A stretch of DNA of 64,000 nucleotides from Streptomyces hiroshimensis (GTDB lineage Bacteria; Actinomycetota; Actinomycetes; Streptomycetales; Streptomycetaceae). Shown one piece after another: positions 59,706-64,000 of this stretch. Positions within the stretch are counted from its first letter, which is position 1, and each line of letters begins with the position of its first letter. The position numbers and the translations under genes are program-made. The stretch covers positions 106,202-170,201 of the forward strand of contig NZ_BMUT01000015.1 of the NCBI RefSeq assembly GCF_014650335.1. Direction: 5' to 3'. A model generated the notes under the pieces. That model worked only from the letters and a program-made list of their open reading frames with translations. It was not told where the DNA came from and made no database searches.

Positions 59706-60215
59706 ATGGCCGACCACGCAACCCACGACGCCCAGGCACGGGCCAGCCTGCATCTGTTGGTCCGGGACATCGAGCGGGTCCGCAGGCAGGTGGACGCCCT
59801 GCGCACCCTCACCGCTCAGCTGGGCAACGTCTACCGCCCGCGGCGCACCGGCCCCTCGGCCGGCTTCGTCGTCTACGGGCGGGCACCCGCGCCGACCGTA
59901 CGGCTGGCGCAGGAGTTGCGGGACAGCGTCGAAACCCTGGTGACGGCCGCGGTCGACTTCGACCGCTCGCTGGGCTTCTCGTGGGACGCGGTGGGCTCGG
60001 CCCTCGGGGTCACCAAGCAGGCGGTGCACCGCCGTTACGGGGCGCGCCGGGCCAACGGGGCCGCTTCCGCGGAGGCGGCGGAGGCGGTCCGCACGGCCGA
60101 GCCCGCGCCGGTCCCGGTCGTCCCGGCGGCCCGCACGGTCCCGGGCCAGGCCCCGGCCCCCACCCACCGCGAGGACCAACGCCCCCCGGCCTTCCCGGGC
60201 CCCCGCAACGGCTAG
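59706..60215 (+). CDS. Small protein with helix-turn-helix
   Basis: The 169-aa product has a helical N-terminal part (about residues 10-80), then LGFSWDAVGSALGVTKQAVHRRYGARR (about 96-122), which reads as a helix-turn-helix. A Pro/Ala-rich tail follows, probably disordered. GAGAGG lies upstream of the ATG. It is probably a DNA-binding regulator of unknown target, conserved beside fmt and priA in Streptomyces as far as I recall. It is divergent from fmt, with 270 bp between them. Confidence 0.75.
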   Translation: MADHATHDAQARASLHLLVRDIERVRRQVDALRTLTAQLGNVYRPRRTGPSAGFVVYGRAPAPTVRLAQELRDSVETLVTAAVDFDRSLGFSWDAVGSALGVTKQAVHRRYGARRANGAASAEAAEAVRTAEPAPVPVVPAARTVPGQAPAPTHREDQRPPAFPGPRNG

Positions 60216-60288
60216 CCCTGCGGGCGGCTCCTGCAACGACGGCCCCGGGCACGTCGCTCGTGGTTGCTCGCCACCACAGCGGAGTCAA

Positions 60289-60780
60289 GGGGCGCAGCCC
60301 CGAAACCCACGTGCCGCGGCGTCGGCCACCCCACTCCCGCCGCCGCGGCGAGCAACCCGCGACGACGCATCCGGCGGTGCCGGGCCCACCTCAGGCCGCG
60401 CGGCACCGCCGGACCCCGCCGTCTCGGCCGATCGCCGTCGCGGCGGATCCAAGGGGCGCAGCCCCAAGACCCACACGACCCGTTCCGGGCGCACATTCCC
60501 GCCGCCGCGGCGAGCAACCCCCGACGACGCATCCGGCGGTGCCGGGCCCACCTCAGGCCGCGCGGCACCGCCGGACCCCGCCATCTCGGCCGATCGCCGT
60601 CGCGGCGGATCCAAAAGGGGCGGAGCCCCGAAACCCTCGTGGCCCGTGCCGGGTACGACCTCCCGCCGCAGCGTATGGGACGCGCCCGCGCATATTTCCC
60701 TCCGCCGCAACGGCGCTCAGCCCACCGCAAGGTGACCGGCGGTGCCGGGCCCGCCTCAGGTCAGGCGGGCCGTGGGCGTC
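60289..60780. repeat. 164-bp intergenic tandem repeat array
   Basis: GGGGCGCAGCCCC (or GGGGCGGAGCCCC) occurs at 60289, 60453 and 60617, exactly 164 bp apart each time. Copies 1 and 2 are nearly identical over their last 100 bp; copy 3 has diverged. Each holds a hairpin CCGGCGGTGCCG/CGGCACCGCCGG (12-bp stem; the third is partial) and GCCGCCGCGGCGAGCAACC. No gene is supported in 60216-60824. Confidence 0.8.
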
Positions 60781-60824
60781 GCGGCACCCCGCAATAAGCC
60801 CGCACCCCCGCCGGAGGCGAACCG

Positions 60825-62978
60825 TCAGCCGATGTCCGGTGGGTCGACGCGCAAGCGCACCGGTTCGCCGTCGCGGCGGGTGAGCCGTATCGCCTGCGCC
60901 GTCTTGAGCGCGGCGGCCAGCGCCGCTCCCCGCCCGGGGCGGACCCTGAGCAGGGCCCGTTCCCACCGCTCCCCCGGCGGCGGGTCGCCGGGCCGGCGCG
61001 GACGGCCCGCGGCCGTCACGGGCAGCGGCACCGGCCCGAGCACCTCCGCATCCTCAGGCAGCTCCGCCGCGGCGAGCAGGTCCGCCACATCTTCCGGCGG
61101 CCCGGAGACGGACGCCATCCGCGACACCGGCGGGAAGCCGAGCTCGGCGCGGTCGGCGAGCTCGCGCATCGCGTGCCCGGCGGGATCCCACCGCACGAGC
61201 GCCTGTACGGGCCGCAGCGTGGGCTCCGCGACCACCACGACGACACCGCCCTCCGTCTGCCCGCGCACGAGCGCCGCCGCGGACAGCCAGCGCCGCAGCG
61301 CCTCCTCCCCCGCCCGCAGGTCGGGGAAGCCCAGCAGGGCCCAGCCGTCGAGCAGCAGCGCCGCGGCATAGCCGCCCTCGGCGACGGGCTCCGCGCCGGG
61401 CGTGGAGACGACGATCGCGGGCCGGTCCGGCACCGTGTCGAGGATGTGATCGCGCCCGGAGGTCCGTACGGGCACGGACGGGAAGGCCCGGCCGAGCTCC
61501 TCGGCCGTACGCCGGGCACCCACGATCTGGGCCCGCAGCCGCACGCCCCCGCACTCGGCGCAGTGCCAGCCCCTGGTCTCCTGCCCGCACCAGCCGCAGT
61601 GCAGGGCCCCGTCCCCGTCTCGGGCCTCCAGCGGACCGGCGCAGTGCCCGCACCGGGCGGGCTCGCGGCACCGCTCGCAGGCCAGCCGCGGCGCATAGCC
61701 CCGCCGCGGCACCTGGACCAGCACCGGCCCGTGCTTGAGGCCCTCGCGGGCGGCCTGCCAGGCGAGGCTGGGCAGCCGCGCGGCGCGCGCGGCGGCGTCC
61801 CGCGCCTCGTCGCCGTCGCCGACGGTGCGGATGACGGGAGCCGCGGCCCGCACGGTCTCGCGGGCGGCGGCCAGCGGCAGCGCCCAGCCGGTGTTGACCA
61901 GCTGGGCGGCCTCGACGGTGCAGCCGAAGCCGCCGAGGAGGAACGCGGCCTTCTCGTGCACCGCACGCTGCACGAGGACCTCGCGGGAGTGCGGATGCGG
62001 GGCGTTCTGCGCGCTGTGGCTGGAGTCGCCGTCGTCCCAGACGGCGACGAGCCCGAGGTCGCGCACGGGCGCGAACATCGCGGCGCGCGTGCCGACCACG
62101 GCGCGCACGGCCCCCCGGCTGACCGCGAGCCAGCGGCGGTACCGCTCTTCCGGGCCGAGCTCGGCCGTCAGCAGCACATGGCGGCCCTCGCCGAGCAGCG
62201 CGCCGAGCGCGGCGTCGACCCGGGCGGCGGCCCGCCCGTCGGGCACGACGACCAGTGCACCCCGGCCGGAGGACAGCGCGGCGGCCGCGGCCCGGGCGAG
62301 CTCCTGCGGCCAGTGCGGGCCGGGCAGCGCCGTCCACACCGCGCGGGGCGTGTCACCGCGCGCCACGGCGTCGAGGAAGGCGGGACCGGCCGGATACCGG
62401 GACCAGCTCCCCGGCTCCGGCGCCCCCGGCGGAGGCAGCGGCGCAGGCGAGGGCTCGGCCTCGATGCGGGCGTGCCGGGGCGGAACGGCCAGCTGCAGCA
62501 CATCGGCGAGCGAACCGGCATACCGGTCGGCGACCGACCGGCACAGATCGTAGAGGGCCGGGCCGAGCACCGGCTCGGGCGAGAGGACCTGGGCGATCGC
62601 GGCGAGCGGCCCCTGGTAGTCGGACTCGGCGACCCGCTCGACGATGTACCCGTCGAGGAGCCCGCCGCCCTCGCGACGCCCCCCGCGCACATTGCGCGTC
62701 CCGGCGCCGAACCGCACGCGCACCCGCACCCCGGGCCGGGCGTCGGCGTCGAGCTCCTCGGGCACGGCGTAGTCCCACAGGCGGTCCAGGTGGACGGGCC
62801 CCTTGTCCACGAGCACCCGCGCGACGGGCAGCGTCTTGGCCAGGGGGGCGTTCCGCCACGTGCGCGGCTTGGCCTTGGGCGCCTTCGCCTTGGCCTCGCG
62901 CACGCTCTCCCGTATGAGCGCGAGCTGCTCCCCCTGCTCCGGAGGCTTGCCCTGGGACCGCCCGTTCTCGCTGCTCAC
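60825..62978 (-). CDS. priA: Primosomal protein PriA, actinobacterial type
   Basis: The 717-aa product has the 3' DNA-end binding domain (about residues 40-150, PVARVLVDKGPVHLDRLWDYAVPEEL), a helicase-like core and the zinc-binding block CERCREPARCGHC...CGWCGQ...CAECGG (about 440-480). The Walker A GxTGSGKT of other PriA proteins is absent (GRGALVVVPDGRAAARVD in its place), as in other actinobacteria, so it may load the replisome without helicase action. GTG start at 62978. It lies just upstream of the metK terminator on the same strand. Confidence 0.9.
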   Translation of the reverse strand: MSSENGRSQGKPPEQGEQLALIRESVREAKAKAPKAKPRTWRNAPLAKTLPVARVLVDKGPVHLDRLWDYAVPEELDADARPGVRVRVRFGAGTRNVRGGRREGGGLLDGYIVERVAESDYQGPLAAIAQVLSPEPVLGPALYDLCRSVADRYAGSLADVLQLAVPPRHARIEAEPSPAPLPPPGAPEPGSWSRYPAGPAFLDAVARGDTPRAVWTALPGPHWPQELARAAAAALSSGRGALVVVPDGRAAARVDAALGALLGEGRHVLLTAELGPEERYRRWLAVSRGAVRAVVGTRAAMFAPVRDLGLVAVWDDGDSSHSAQNAPHPHSREVLVQRAVHEKAAFLLGGFGCTVEAAQLVNTGWALPLAAARETVRAAAPVIRTVGDGDEARDAAARAARLPSLAWQAAREGLKHGPVLVQVPRRGYAPRLACERCREPARCGHCAGPLEARDGDGALHCGWCGQETRGWHCAECGGVRLRAQIVGARRTAEELGRAFPSVPVRTSGRDHILDTVPDRPAIVVSTPGAEPVAEGGYAAALLLDGWALLGFPDLRAGEEALRRWLSAAALVRGQTEGGVVVVVAEPTLRPVQALVRWDPAGHAMRELADRAELGFPPVSRMASVSGPPEDVADLLAAAELPEDAEVLGPVPLPVTAAGRPRRPGDPPPGERWERALLRVRPGRGAALAAALKTAQAIRLTRRDGEPVRLRVDPPDIG

Positions 62979-63008
62979 AGCCACAGTCCTACCAGACGCC
63001 ACTGACAA

Positions 63009-63042
63009 CGCCGGGCGGGCTGGAATTCCAGCCCGCCCGGCG
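63009..63042 (-). terminator. Terminator after metK, 15-bp stem
   Basis: CGCCGGGCGGGCTGG pairs perfectly with its complement around AATT, 37 nt beyond the metK stop. Confidence 0.88.
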
Positions 63043-63079
63043 TCGGGGACGGCAGTGATCGGGGCGTACCCCGGGGTGC

Positions 63080-64000
<921 letters not shown>

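Noticed and set aside
60289..60780. CRISPR array
   Set aside because: The 164-bp period, the nearly identical whole units and the lack of short repeat/unique spacer alternation rule it out; no cas genes are present.

Overview
The window is high-GC actinobacterial chromosome, almost certainly Streptomyces or a close relative. Codons are dominated by G/C third positions, GTG starts and ATGA/GTGA gene overlaps are common, -10 boxes read TAGGGT or TAGGCT, and the housekeeping order (rib operon with ribM, hisE-hisG, CNNM pair, guaB1, rpe, rsmB, fmt, priA, metK) is the Streptomyces one. No rRNA, tRNA, CRISPR, insertion sequence or phage gene was seen. Both window ends cut genes.

Layout. 0-10 kb: a cut secreted protein, a PQQ-type beta-propeller membrane protein, a short membrane diguanylate cyclase, a DUF779 protein, a PAS-GGDEF-EAL c-di-GMP protein translationally coupled to a DUF574 methyltransferase, a GNAT acetyltransferase and a secreted C39-like peptidase. 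10-19 kb: a P-loop kinase-like protein, an orphan EccA-like AAA ATPase with a structured leader, a uracil permease, a small His/Gly-rich secreted protein, an MFS exporter and a large GH18 chitinase with a DasR/direct-repeat type promoter. 19.5-25.9 kb: FMN riboswitch, ribD-ribE-ribM-ribBA-ribH, hisE, hisG and a PH-domain membrane protein. 26-28.6 kb: two coupled CNNM/CBS transporters. 28.6-33.7 kb: a Trypco1-like protein, an intracellular trypsin-like protease and a TPR protein, followed by a broken polysaccharide deacetylase and a DUF5995 gene. 33.7-41.9 kb: a lysine module with davA-davB (5-aminovalerate route), LysR and Lrp regulators, an MFS exporter and a cationic-type amino-acid permease. 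41.9-43.4 kb: guaB1. 43.6-54.5 kb: an accessory block with LysR, MFS, CGNR regulator and a minus-strand run P450, HPPD, SDR, CaiB-type transferase, berberine-bridge oxidase and prephenate dehydrogenase. 54.8-64 kb: SorC regulator, rpe, rsmB, fmt, an HTH protein, a 164-bp repeat array, priA and the cut metK.

How the parts work together. The rib genes make riboflavin under an FMN riboswitch, with ribM as flavin transporter. The lysine block looks like uptake plus two-step oxidation to 5-aminovalerate. The davA and permease promoters share a striking layout: -10 and -35 at the same spacing, and TTGC-core sites at the same three upstream distances, which points to one shared activator. The 46.6-54.5 kb run combines TyrA and HPPD (4-hydroxyphenylpyruvate to homogentisate) with tailoring oxidoreductases and a divergent exporter/regulator pair; it reads as an uncharacterised tyrosine-pathway metabolite cluster or a specialised catabolic route. 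The Trypco1/trypsin/TPR trio resembles genes described in bacterial conflict-type systems, and the deacetylase damaged just after it suggests the locus has been rearranged.

The strongest candidates for something undescribed are the shared davA/permease promoter architecture, the tyrosine-derived cluster with its odd P450, and the protease/TPR trio. Functional statements rest on reading sequence and recalled family features; no database search was possible.
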